Source: Paenibacillus agricola (lineage in GTDB: Bacteria; Bacillota; Bacilli; Paenibacillales; NBRC-103111). Taken from it: a DNA stretch of 64,000 nt. A program made the translations under genes and the position numbers. The stretch's first letter is position 1. The number at the start of each line of letters is the position of its first letter. Under the pieces are notes generated by a model that saw only the letters and a list, made by a program, of their open reading frames with translations, was not told the origin of the DNA and ran no database searches. Location of the stretch: the NCBI RefSeq assembly GCF_011440305.1, contig NZ_JAAOIW010000002.1, positions 488,084 to 552,083 on the forward strand, read 5' to 3'. This document shows positions 23,109 through 31,225 of this stretch, in pieces.

Positions 23109-24686
23109 TTATTTGCCCGTAAATACTTTGTAGGCATCTGCGAATTCCTTGAACGCCTTTTTCATTTCCGGCAATTCTCTAAGCTTAGCTGTGTATGCTT
23201 TAAATTCCTCCATCGAAATTTGCCCAACAATCGCTTTGGCTTCCATCGTTTTCCATTCGCTCTCATATTTCGGCCAGGTAAGCAGCCACGTAGCAGAAAT
23301 GATGCCTTTGAACGGATCAACCTTACCGACTTCGTCAAACTTTTCTACTTCTTTAATCTTGGCATCATTGAATGCTTTCGAGCCCGATGCGCTAATGACC
23401 TTGCCCCATTGGGAATAAGCCAGGACACCTGCTCCTTTACTCGTTACATTGACTTCCTTGACGCCTTGCTCTGTCAACGATTTCGTTCCGTCAACCACCT
23501 TGTAATGTACGCCCTCGATGCCATAATAAGCAAAGTCGGTCATCTCTTGGGAAGCGGTTTTCTCCAAATAAGCTAGCAACTGCTTTACACGTGCTTCCGG
23601 CACTTTTTTGGAAATATAATAACCGCCTGAAACGCCTGTTTGCAGCTCCAGTGCGTAGTCACCCTTTGGCCCCTTCAACATAAGGTTAAGGATTTTGGCG
23701 TCAGGCTGTGTTTTCCTGTTCTCTTTCTCCCACTCATCATCCCACCAGATGCTGTTCGTGTAAGAAGCCGCTCTACCGGTTCTGAACAATTCCTCATTCT
23801 GGGTCCGCTTCATAACTGAGAATTCCTTAGGCAATCCACCATCCGCATACATTTGGCGGAAATAAGCAATCATGTCATCCCATTGCGGCGTTAGACGGGT
23901 TTCGATCATACCTCCCTCTTCATTTAGGGTAGGGTTAAAGGCACCAAAGCCGGCTGCAAACAATGCCGTACCATCATCTACAACCACACCTTGTCCAATA
24001 ATGCCTAATGTATCCTTCTTGCCGTTGCCGTCAAGGTCGGCATCGGTAATTTTCTTCAATGCAGCCGCGTATTCATCTAAGGTTGTTGGAACCGGAATAT
24101 TCAGCTTATCCAGCCAATCCTTACGGATTTTGAGTCCCAAATCAACACGGGAGCGAGAGCGCGGAAGCGCATACACTTTACCGTCAACGGATAAATATTT
24201 GAGCGCATCCTTGGCTAAATTGTTTTTAATATTCGGGAAGTCTTTATAGTCGCCCAGGAAAGGACCGAGATCCCAGAATGCACCGTTCTTGGCTGCGTTG
24301 ATCAAAGATGGCCTGTTGGCATTGGGTGAAGAGAGAATTTCGGGAAGGTCGCCCGAAGCCAGCACCAAATCCATTTTTGTATCGATATCGCCTGACGGCA
24401 CCCATTCCATTTCCAGCTTGGAATTGGTCCTCTTTTGCCATTCCGTCCAGTATGCATTGTTCATGTCTGGCGCATCATTATAGAGCCCGGCGAATATTTT
24501 AACCGTTAGCGGCTTTTCCGCCTCTGCCTTTGGTGCTGCTGCCTTAGGATCTGCTGTAGCGCCCGCCTTCGGGTCTGCTGCAGGTGTTTTCGCCCCAGTG
24601 CTAGTGTCTGTACAAGCGGCAAGCATGGATACGGCAAGCAAACATGAAAGGCTTACTGACATCCGTTTCATTCGTAAAGGTTTCAT
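23109..24686 (-). CDS. Extracellular solute-binding lipoprotein (sugar-type ABC transporter)
   Basis: This 525-residue lipoprotein starts MKPLRMKRMSV, continues with a hydrophobic core and the lipobox LAAC, after which the acylated cysteine anchors it outside the membrane. A Thr/Ala/Lys/Pro-rich linker (to ~residue 50) precedes the family 1 substrate-binding fold, with typical EMEWVPSGDIDTKMDLVLASGDLPEI (in two halves), DADLDGNGKKDTLGI calcium-like loop, and MYADGGLPKEF. LplA/YtcQ-type proteins of this length usually bind oligosaccharides, though other ligands occur. AGGAGG precedes the ATG at 24686. It follows two permease genes; no ATPase is present, as is usual where a shared MsmX-type ATPase serves. 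Confidence 0.93.
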   Translation of the reverse strand: MKPLRMKRMSVSLSCLLAVSMLAACTDTSTGAKTPAADPKAGATADPKAAAPKAEAEKPLTVKIFAGLYNDAPDMNNAYWTEWQKRTNSKLEMEWVPSGDIDTKMDLVLASGDLPEILSSPNANRPSLINAAKNGAFWDLGPFLGDYKDFPNIKNNLAKDALKYLSVDGKVYALPRSRSRVDLGLKIRKDWLDKLNIPVPTTLDEYAAALKKITDADLDGNGKKDTLGIIGQGVVVDDGTALFAAGFGAFNPTLNEEGGMIETRLTPQWDDMIAYFRQMYADGGLPKEFSVMKRTQNEELFRTGRAASYTNSIWWDDEWEKENRKTQPDAKILNLMLKGPKGDYALELQTGVSGGYYISKKVPEARVKQLLAYLEKTASQEMTDFAYYGIEGVHYKVVDGTKSLTEQGVKEVNVTSKGAGVLAYSQWGKVISASGSKAFNDAKIKEVEKFDEVGKVDPFKGIISATWLLTWPKYESEWKTMEAKAIVGQISMEEFKAYTAKLRELPEMKKAFKEFADAYKVFTGK

Positions 24687-24751
24687 TTGTTTATCCTCCT
24701 CTTTCATCTCGGTATTACGTAATTATAGTGGCCTAGCCGGTCAGAAGGAAA

Positions 24752-25633
24752 TTAACCTTTAACCGAGCCCAGCATGACACCCTTGGCAAAATGCTTTTGT
24801 AAAAATGGGTAAACGAGAAGGATCGGGGCCATAGCCAGCATAATGGAGGCCATACGAATGGTTTCCTGTGGTACTGCGCGAGAATCGCCGCCCGCTCCTG
24901 ACTGCCCAACCCCATTGGAATCGGAGTCAATAACCAAGGTTTTGATCAGGACCTGCAAGGTCCATTTCTTCGAGTCCGATAAATAAATCAACGCGTTGAA
25001 ATACGTGTTCCAATAAGATACGGCGAAAAATAAGGTGAAGGCTGCAATCGCCGGCATGGATAAAGGGATAACAATCCTTAGAAACACACCAATATCGGAG
25101 CACCCATCAATCTTCGCGGAATCCTCCAGCTCCGATGGTAGCGATTCAAAAAAGCTTTTGATTACGATTAAGCTCCAAGCGTTGGTAAGGCTCGGCCAGA
25201 TTAGGCTCCAAAGCGAGTTAATTAGGCCCAATTCCTTGATCAGAATATAGCCAGGGACAATCCCTGCATTAAATACGAGTGTGAAAATAACGGCACTCAG
25301 CATGATATTCCGACCTGGCATTAATTTCTTTGTAAGCGTATACGCGAGGGTAAAAGAAACGAGAATATTCAACAGTGTGCCAATAAGTGTAATGAATACC
25401 GTATTTTTCAAAGAATTGAGGAAGCTATTGGTCGACAATAAGTATTTATAAGCAGCCAACGACCATTGATCCGGGAAAAAATAAAATTTAAGCGGTACAT
25501 AAATCTCGGGATCGGTGAAGGAAACACTAAATACGTAGATAAATGGAAATATACAAACGATGGATATTAACGCCAGCAAAGAGTAGTTAACCCAATCAAA
25601 GCCGGTCATTTTCTTGGTTGCTACAAAACTCAT
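24752..25633 (-). CDS. ABC transporter permease, YtcP/LplC type
   Basis: This 293-residue inner-membrane permease has six helices and the carbohydrate-uptake-1 MalG-like pattern. The EAA loop is DSAKIDGCSDIGVFLRIVIP, followed by LSMPAIAAFTLFFAV; the protein ends HFAKGVMLGSVKG, a hallmark of the YtcP/LplC subfamily. AAGGAGA lies before the ATG. It pairs with the upstream permease and the binding lipoprotein downstream to import an oligosaccharide or related solute. Confidence 0.94.
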   Translation of the reverse strand: MSFVATKKMTGFDWVNYSLLALISIVCIFPFIYVFSVSFTDPEIYVPLKFYFFPDQWSLAAYKYLLSTNSFLNSLKNTVFITLIGTLLNILVSFTLAYTLTKKLMPGRNIMLSAVIFTLVFNAGIVPGYILIKELGLINSLWSLIWPSLTNAWSLIVIKSFFESLPSELEDSAKIDGCSDIGVFLRIVIPLSMPAIAAFTLFFAVSYWNTYFNALIYLSDSKKWTLQVLIKTLVIDSDSNGVGQSGAGGDSRAVPQETIRMASIMLAMAPILLVYPFLQKHFAKGVMLGSVKG

Positions 25634-25648
25634 AAGTCCGTCTCCTTT

Positions 25649-26602
25649 CTAATAAATCCCTTCCTGACCCATTTTCTTGACCGTATAGTTAGATGTCAAT
25701 ACGAGGATCAGACCTACAACACCTTTGAACATCCCGACCGTAACCCCTACACTAACTTGGCCTTTAAGAATACCATGCGTGTATGCATACGTGTCAAACA
25801 CCTCGGCAACCGATATAACCAGTGGGTTCATCATCAGCAAAACCTGCTCGAAACCAACGTCAGCCATATGGCCCAGCCTCAAAATAAGTAGAATGACAAT
25901 AGTCGGACGAATCGCTGGTAATGTAATATGCCAGATTTGCCGAAACCGGCTTGCTCCATCCACAACAGCTGCTTCATAGCGCTGCGGGTCCACGCCAGCC
26001 ATGGCTGCCAGGAAAATAATCGTGCCCCAGCCTGCTTCTTTCCACATATTTTGCAGGGTAATTAGACCCCAGAAATAATTAGGCTCGGATAAAAAGGTCA
26101 TTTGCTCAAGACCTGCGTCACTAAGCAGCTTATTGACGATTCCAACATCTGAGGAGAGGATAAAGAAGGTCATACTGACGACAACGACCCAGGATAGAAA
26201 GTGGGGTAAATAAACGATGGATTGATTCAGCTTTTTAAATACTTCATGCCTGACTTCATTTAACATTAAGGAGAGAAAAATAGGGACTGGAAACATCAGG
26301 ACGAGCCCAAACAGATTAATGGCAAACGTATTTCTGAGCATAATGTAGAAATTGCGGTCGCCGAACAATTCTTTGAAATGCTTCAGCCCCACCCATTGGC
26401 TGCCGGCGAACCCGGTATACGGGTTATATTCCAGGAATGCGAGGATTAAGCCCCACATCGGAACAAATTTAAATAGCAAGAAAAACAGGATGCCTGGGAT
26501 GGCTAGGACGTACATGTACCGGTATTGCACAATATTGTTCCACAGCCGGGAACGTTTTACAGCTTTGTTGTTCGGCTTGGTCAATACGTTCGATCGCTGC
26601 AT
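25649..26602 (-). CDS. ABC transporter permease, YteP/LplB type
   Basis: This 317-residue permease is the MalF-like partner. It has an N-terminal helix after a basic leader (NIVQYRYMYVLAIPGILFFL), the LplB-type FVPMWGLILAFLEYNPYTGF segment, and the EAA loop YEAAVVDGASRFRQIWHITLP. GAGGTG lies before the ATG. The stop is 15 bases before the YtcP-like start, so the two are co-translated. Together with the lipoprotein it forms a complete CUT1 importer except for the ATPase. Confidence 0.94.
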   Translation of the reverse strand: MQRSNVLTKPNNKAVKRSRLWNNIVQYRYMYVLAIPGILFFLLFKFVPMWGLILAFLEYNPYTGFAGSQWVGLKHFKELFGDRNFYIMLRNTFAINLFGLVLMFPVPIFLSLMLNEVRHEVFKKLNQSIVYLPHFLSWVVVVSMTFFILSSDVGIVNKLLSDAGLEQMTFLSEPNYFWGLITLQNMWKEAGWGTIIFLAAMAGVDPQRYEAAVVDGASRFRQIWHITLPAIRPTIVILLILRLGHMADVGFEQVLLMMNPLVISVAEVFDTYAYTHGILKGQVSVGVTVGMFKGVVGLILVLTSNYTVKKMGQEGIY

Positions 26603-26636
26603 AAGTTCACCTCTATTTTGCTGTATTCATGGAATG

Positions 26637-27140
26637 CTAGACAGTATTTGCATAAGGGACTTTTACGAATTCCTTAAGCACCGATACCACCAATCCATGG
26701 TCTTCCTCTTGCGGCAAGCCGGAAACCGTGACTGTGCCTACGACACCAACGCCTTGGATACTAATAGGGAAAGATCCGCCAACTGCCGAGTACTCATTGG
26801 GGTCCAAATTCCCCCATTCCAGCATCGTAGTCTTCTTGGATTTCAATAAAAGGCTCATATAATAAGAGCTGCGGCCAAATTGGTTAACTACTCTGCTCTT
26901 GCGTTTGACCCATTGCGCGTTATTCAATGTTTTGCCTTCCATAGCTGCATGGAATAATGTCTGCCCGTTTCGCTGGATTTCAACCAAAATCGATTTATCC
27001 TCCGAGGCGGCTTTGTTCACGATTCTACAGCCGATTTCAAATGCCATTTGATTCGTAAAGGTCGTGAATTGCAGATCTTTCTCTTCCTGTAATAGCTGAT
27101 CCATCAAGGAGCTGTAATCCTTCAACATGAACACATCCAA
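26637..27140 (-). CDS. UPF0303 / heme-degrading-domain (GlcG/HbpS-like) protein
   Basis: This 163-167-residue protein belongs to the UPF0303 branch of the GlcG/HbpS fold. Key parts: AFEIGCRIVNKA, VEIQRNGQTLFHAAMEG, NAQWVKRKSRVV, and GGSFPISIQGVGVVGTVTVSGLPQEEDH. The family is often encoded with catabolic or transport genes, but its chemistry is unsettled (small-molecule or heme binding has been reported for relatives). The frame begins at a TTG; an ATG four codons later (27128) is equally possible, and neither has a strong binding site, suggesting translation depends on the phyH message. Confidence 0.82.
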   Translation of the reverse strand: MDVFMLKDYSSLMDQLLQEEKDLQFTTFTNQMAFEIGCRIVNKAASEDKSILVEIQRNGQTLFHAAMEGKTLNNAQWVKRKSRVVNQFGRSSYYMSLLLKSKKTTMLEWGNLDPNEYSAVGGSFPISIQGVGVVGTVTVSGLPQEEDHGLVVSVLKEFVKVPYANTV

Positions 27141-27271
27141 TCGATGATTTGAAGCAAACGGCCGTGCCGCCTTTAACCCGCTTAGCTAAACTCTTCCAAC
27201 CTGGCCAAAGACGGCTGCCTATTTGCGTGAAGCTGATCCTGCCCGTATTCTACGAAAGTTAGACCAATCTT

Positions 27272-28123
27272 CTACGAGTCTATAGTAGCGGCACCCTTAG
27301 ATTGTTCTGGAGCATGCTCCCTTAGCCATACACGAAGCGGTACATCGGCATCTGTAGGGGTGTAGTAGCCATTCGCGTTAACGCAATCGCCAAGAAGCTG
27401 GCGTTGGATCGGCGTGCATTGATCCCACAGGTCTTGCACCGTCATATCATCCTTGGTCTTGATCCAGCGGTAGCCATAGCCGTAGAAAAGTACTTTACGT
27501 GTAACTTCCGACCAGTTCGTGCTGGCCGCATGCCACAACCTACGGTCAAAGAATACCGCTGTACCTGGCTTCACGCATACTGGAATGGCTCCTGGAATTT
27601 GGCCCACGGTCGGGATATCGATATCATCCGTCAAGTGGCTGTTAGGCACGATGTAAAAGTTACCCCGGTCCGGCTCGGAGATATCCGAGAGGAAGTAAGC
27701 CACTTTCAAGGAAAGGCGTGGACGCGGGCTGGATTCGATTTCTTGGTTAACCCGGCCGCTATCTTGGTGCCATGGGAACGGTTTGTCAATATTTTTGGGC
27801 TGCCCCGTTGGCGGTGTTACGATCAAATGGCAATGATATAAGTAAATGTTCCATCCGAGGATTCCCCATACTTTAGGTAGAACCTTTTCGTAATCAACCA
27901 GCTTTAAAAATTCAGGGTGGTCAGGTATAAAATTCGGATGGAACAGCGCCTTCGTTGGGTCATGGCCTTTACTTACACCATCTTCATAAATGCCATCAAC
28001 GATTTCAGTAAGCCTGGCAACATGTTCTTCCGAAAGGACGTTCTCCAAAATCAAGTAACCTGTTTCGTCAAAAGTGCGGCGTTCTTCGTCTGTAAGTCCG
28101 TATTGCAAGACTGATTTGTCCAT
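27272..28123 (-). CDS. Phytanoyl-CoA dioxygenase (PhyH) family oxygenase
   Basis: This 283-residue enzyme is an Fe(II)/2-oxoglutarate-dependent dioxygenase. The iron ligands are visible as H-x-D in FPWHQDSGR and the distal His in DRRLWHAASTNWSE; an Arg in SEVTRKVLFYGYGYRW is placed to bind 2-oxoglutarate. The N-terminal EERRTFDETGYLILENVLS is typical. It heads the operon phyH-UPF0303-permeases-lipoprotein and lies under the shared operator. PhyH relatives hydroxylate many small molecules, so the substrate is presumably what the ABC system imports. It is unusual as the first gene of a sugar-type transport operon. Confidence 0.92.
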   Translation of the reverse strand: MDKSVLQYGLTDEERRTFDETGYLILENVLSEEHVARLTEIVDGIYEDGVSKGHDPTKALFHPNFIPDHPEFLKLVDYEKVLPKVWGILGWNIYLYHCHLIVTPPTGQPKNIDKPFPWHQDSGRVNQEIESSPRPRLSLKVAYFLSDISEPDRGNFYIVPNSHLTDDIDIPTVGQIPGAIPVCVKPGTAVFFDRRLWHAASTNWSEVTRKVLFYGYGYRWIKTKDDMTVQDLWDQCTPIQRQLLGDCVNANGYYTPTDADVPLRVWLREHAPEQSKGAATIDS

Positions 28124-28213
28124 GAATCGTAGCCTCCATAATATGGTTTAGATTGCTGCCCCTCAGCATCAACCGTCCATGCTTGGTTAAGCGGTGCTTG
28201 CTGGGCTAACACG

Positions 28214-28282
28214 ATTATAGGGCCAGTTCTTTACAGCATGATACTGACAATCGATATTAAAAGGCCGGGGACAATTTCTGTC
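28214..28282 (-). promoter_or_regulatory. phyH operon promoter and operator
   Basis: Minus strand: -10 TATAAT (28219-28214), ATGCTGTAAA (28239-28230), ATTGTCAGT (28251-28243) and GACAGAAATTGTCC (28282-28269). The elements and their spacing are the same as before dhaK. There is no recognisable -35 box at the right distance, which fits activator dependence. The two GACAAT half-sites are 24 bases apart. Confidence 0.75.
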
Positions 28283-28429
28283 TGAATGATTGATGGAGGT
28301 CAAATGGTTGTGAAGTGGCGCTGCAAGCGGGTTTATGCGAAGGGAAAAGTAGCCAATAACAATTATTGTCTAATGCAGGACAGATTTTGTTCATGAGAAA
28401 ATGTGTTTTGAGGGGGGTATTGGGAGAAA

Positions 28430-28465
28430 GCAAAGAGCCCCGGATGGAATTGTGAGGCTCTTTGT
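28430..28465. other. Intergenic stretch 28283-28693 with hairpin
   Basis: GCAAAGAGCC and GGCTCTTTGT pair over a ~17-base loop, with no T tract. The surrounding 28283-28693 contains no convincing gene. A possible relic reads DISGLS, stop, EEVANLKRT at 28630-28683; too short to name. Confidence 0.35.
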
Positions 28466-28693
28466 AAGTGGGTTTGAGGTAGAGAAGTCAGACAATCAAG
28501 GAATCCTCCTTTGGGATACATATTTCTAGACCTCACGATGCGAGGGATACCACCCCTCAATATAGGGACAGTAATCCTCTGATTTCCGCAAATATGCGAA
28601 AGTCTACTCCAAAAGGCCCCACGGTAGCTGATATTTCAGGCCTATCATAGGAAGAAGTAGCCAACTTAAAGCGGACACATTAATAATGTGAAG

Positions 28694-28732
28694 AAGGCTG
28701 TACGAGAGATTTTCTCTTGTACAGCCTTTTTA
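28694..28732 (+). terminator. Rho-independent terminator, plus strand
   Basis: AAGGCTGTACGAGAG pairs with CTCTTGTACAGCCTT (one mismatch) around a four-base loop, followed by TTTTT. No intact plus-strand gene lies upstream; it may have served a gene now lost. Confidence 0.75.
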
Positions 28733-28770
28733 ACTGATGCTGCTTGCGATATCAATCTAAGGTGGTTATT

Positions 28771-28985
28771 TTGAGCAATTTACGAAAATTAATCGGAGAA
28801 CGAATCCGGATAACAAGAAAACAAAGAGGACTCACCCAAGAGGAGCTCGGAGAACGGGCGCAGTTGAAGTATTCCTACATTGGGGCAGCTGAAAGAGGGA
28901 CTCGCAATTTCTTGAGAACCGAACGATAGATGAAATCAAGCTTATACATAAAATTACACGGGATATTTTTCTTGCCAAATTGTAA
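28771..28985 (+). pseudogene. XRE-family helix-turn-helix regulator, frameshifted
   Basis: From a TTG at 28771 (AAGGTGG upstream) the frame reads SNLRKLIGERIRITRKQRG, LTQEELGERAQLKYSYIGAAE and RGTRNF, then runs to a stop at 28929. The expected continuation, ENRTIDEIKLIHKITRDIF and LAKL with stop at 28985, is in another frame. Joined, the two parts give a ~70-residue single-domain XRE protein of normal length, ending with the T-I-D-x-I segment seen after the HTH in this family. One base change in or near TTTCTTGAGAA explains the shift. It could also be a sequencing error. Confidence 0.6.
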
Positions 28986-29018
28986 ACCCCTGCCTTCCCG
29001 AAATCCCTTTCACACACC

Positions 29019-29062
29019 AAAAAAACAGCCCCATGCGATCCTTCCGCATAGAGGCTGTTTTG
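29019..29062. terminator. Bidirectional terminator
   Basis: AAAACAGCC-CC-ATGCG pairs with CGCAT-AGA-GGCTGTTTT; A residues on the left and T residues on the right serve both the XRE remnant and the minus-strand serine hydrolase. Confidence 0.8.
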
Positions 29063-29169
29063 CATAACCAACTTTCATAAAACAAACAAAGCTAAAGTGC
29101 AGCTACAGATTAATCGCGAGCACGGAATATCTCCGCGGTCGCTTCTTTCCAATCACCCTAATACTGCCT

Positions 29170-30141
29170 TTACCCCATACCAACCAACAAATGCTCCCAA
29201 ACCAAATCCAGAACACCCTGCATATTATTCACTGTAGCCGTAATCACAACAACCGCCCCTTGCTCCGGCAAAACCATACAAAACTGCCCAAAGGCTCCCC
29301 TTGCCGTATAGGCACCGAAGCGACACAGGTAAAACTGGTAGCCATAGCCCTGCTGCTTGTCGATCCCGCTCTCCTGCGCGGTTGAAATATGGGAGCGGGT
29401 TGCTTCCTTTACCCATTCTCGGGAAAGAAGCTGCTTCTCGTTCCATTCCCCTTGCTGCAAATACAGCTGGCCGAACTTCGCCAGGTCCTCGGTGCGTAAA
29501 CTTAAACCCCACCCGCCAGCGCTTCTGCCTTGCGGGCAAGCCTCCCACACAGCGCCGACTATGCCCAAAGGCTCGAAAAGCCGGGGCTGCAAATAATCCA
29601 GCAGCGATTGCCCTGTTACTTGGTGCAGGATCGCAGACAGCATATAGCTGGCTCCGCTATTATAGAGAAAGCGTGTACCGGGCGGCTCCACAATGGGGGT
29701 TTCCAAGAAGCCGCGAACCCAATTGCTTTCTGCTTGTACTCTCTTTATCCCTGATGGATCTTCGGCATGCCCGGTAGCCATCGTCAGCAGATGCTTCACT
29801 TTGAGAGCGCCCATATTTTGCTCAATCTGCGGTGTCACTTCATTAGGGAAGAAGGGGAGCACCCGATCCTCGATCGACAAAAGTCCTTCGGCTACAGCTA
29901 AACCAATGGCTGTCGAAGTAAAGCTTTTACTTATGGAGTATAAAGCATGCTGGCTCTCCGGTCCATAAGAGGGCCACCATTGCTCTGACAGCAGATGACC
30001 ATTCCTTAGCAGCATAAAGCTATGCAGCTCCAACTGCTGTTCCTCTACAGCTTTCACAAAGCTCGCTATACTCGAAGAGGAAACGCCCTGATCCTCAGGC
30101 TTGCATCGAGGTAACGCTTGTTCCATTGCCACTATAATCAC
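29170..30141 (-). CDS. Serine hydrolase of the beta-lactamase / class C PBP family
   Basis: This protein of about 318-323 residues has the S-x-x-K nucleophile in ALYSISKSFTSTAIG and the Y-x-N-like second motif in FLYNSGASYM, and a late HS/KTG-like region near YTARGAFGQF. No signal peptide is seen, so it is probably cytoplasmic, as for many esterase-like members (EstB type) that act on small esters or peptides. The start is uncertain: GTG at 30141, GTG at 30132 (GGAG eight bases upstream) or ATG at 30126. In each case it overlaps the end of the acetyltransferase gene, so the two are translationally coupled. Confidence 0.88.
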   Translation of the reverse strand: MIIVAMEQALPRCKPEDQGVSSSSIASFVKAVEEQQLELHSFMLLRNGHLLSEQWWPSYGPESQHALYSISKSFTSTAIGLAVAEGLLSIEDRVLPFFPNEVTPQIEQNMGALKVKHLLTMATGHAEDPSGIKRVQAESNWVRGFLETPIVEPPGTRFLYNSGASYMLSAILHQVTGQSLLDYLQPRLFEPLGIVGAVWEACPQGRSAGGWGLSLRTEDLAKFGQLYLQQGEWNEKQLLSREWVKEATRSHISTAQESGIDKQQGYGYQFYLCRFGAYTARGAFGQFCMVLPEQGAVVVITATVNNMQGVLDLVWEHLLVGMG

Positions 30142-30688
30142 TCCATTCCGAAGCTAAAATTCCCATAAAATAAGTATCATAATACCGTCCGTCACTATAA
30201 GCATGATCTCTTAATTGCCCTTCTATGATAAATCCAAGCTTTTGGTATAATCGAATGGCTTGCTGGTTGATCCCTCTTGTTGTCAAATATATTTTATGGA
30301 GACGAAGCTGCTGGAAACCGATATCGATCATCTTCCGCATAGCTATACTCCCATAGCCGCGTCCACGGCTTTCGGGGGCAAGCAGAATACCTATGCTGGC
30401 TCTACCATGCTCAAATTCTATATTTTGCAGAAAGATCCAGCCTACCAACTGATGGTCTTCATTTTCAATGCCTAAAACCAAGTCTTTATTTTTCTGTTTC
30501 TTCTCGACATGCTGCACTGTTTGCTCGTAAGTCACCGGCGTCCTGCCTACCAGTGCTATGGAATCAGCATCGTTCAACCAGCCGTGGAGCGCTTTCACAT
30601 CCTCTGTTTCAAATGCACGGAGTTTGACATTACTACTATCCACTCTCATCCCCCTTTTAATGAACCCCATCTCTACATACGAGGCCAT
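30095..30688 (-). CDS. GNAT-family N-acetyltransferase (RimJ/RimL-like)
   Basis: This acetyl-CoA-dependent acetyltransferase shows the RimJ/RimL pattern: KLRAFETEDVKALHGW, the strand IGILLAPESRGRGYGSIAMR with the R-G-x-G-x-G/A pyrophosphate loop, and the C-terminal INQQAIRLYQKLGFIIEGQLRDHAYSDG region (in two parts). The frame has 197 codons. A GTG at residue 16 preceded by AGGGGG seems the best start, giving ~182 residues, the usual length. It may acetylate a protein N-terminus or a small amine such as an antibiotic. The serine hydrolase gene overlaps its 3' end. Confidence 0.87.
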   Translation of the reverse strand: MASYVEMGFIKRGMRVDSSNVKLRAFETEDVKALHGWLNDADSIALVGRTPVTYEQTVQHVEKKQKNKDLVLGIENEDHQLVGWIFLQNIEFEHGRASIGILLAPESRGRGYGSIAMRKMIDIGFQQLRLHKIYLTTRGINQQAIRLYQKLGFIIEGQLRDHAYSDGRYYDTYFMGILASEWSDYSGNGTSVTSMQA

Positions 30689-30772
30689 ACTTGTACTTTC
30701 GCGATCCCTCTACGGAATCCTGCTAACGCTTGAGCCTAACAGGGCAGTAAGCCACAGGGCAGAAGACAGCTA

Positions 30773-30804
30773 TTGACCTTGACATTAGTGTCATGGTTTA
30801 TAAT
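30773..30804 (+). promoter_or_regulatory. MerR-type promoter with dyad operator
   Basis: A -35 box TTGACC and a -10 box TATAAT are separated by 20 bases, longer than the usual 17, and the spacer holds the near-perfect dyad ACCTTGACA-TTAG-TGTCATGGT. Over-long spacers with such dyads are the hallmark of promoters that MerR-family proteins untwist. It lies directly before the broken merR gene and the thioredoxin gene. Confidence 0.7.
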
Positions 30805-30836
30805 AGGGATATCCCAAGTGGAAGGAGGTTGACCGG

Positions 30837-31225
30837 ATGAAATTGGCGAGCTTTCGAGCCGAACCGGGGTAAGTACACGCTCACTTCGCTATTATGAGCA
30901 GCAAGGCATGCTTACACCGATGCGCCTAGAGAACGGATATCGGGAATATTCGTCATTTACGGAAGATCAGGTGAGGACGATCCAGTTGTATTTGAATCTC
31001 GGACTATCGACGGAGCAGATCGCTGGCTTTTTGCATTGTGTTTTAAAAAACAAAGAAGCGTTTTGTGAAGAGGTTTTACCGGTTTACCAGCAGAAGCTCG
31101 CGGAGATAGATACACAAATCCATTTGCTTCAAACAATCAGGCAAAATTTGACGGATCGAATTGAATCGATTTTAAGCGAACAATCATCGGATGGAGGAAA
31201 TCATAATGAGCGTACTGACAGTTAA
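30837..31225 (+). pseudogene. MerR-family transcriptional regulator with 5' frameshift
   Basis: After AAGGAGG and an ATG at 30837 the DNA reads ATGAAATTGGC; one extra A would give the normal MerR start M-K-I-G-E-L. As it stands the ATG frame stops after 11 codons, while the remaining frame encodes GELSSRTGVSTRSLRYYEQQ, GMLTPMRLENGYREYSS and a ~70-residue dimerisation helix. No ATG, GTG or TTG precedes the HTH in that frame; the first is at 30908, inside the HTH. The effector domain is short with one Cys (FLHCVL), like small MerR regulators of oxidative or aldehyde stress. It is either a pseudogene or a sequencing error in an A run. Confidence 0.7.

Noticed and set aside
28560-28683. A possible Rpn/transposase-type relic reading DISGLS, stop, EEVANLKRT
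   Set aside because: The match is only about 15 residues, too short to assign.
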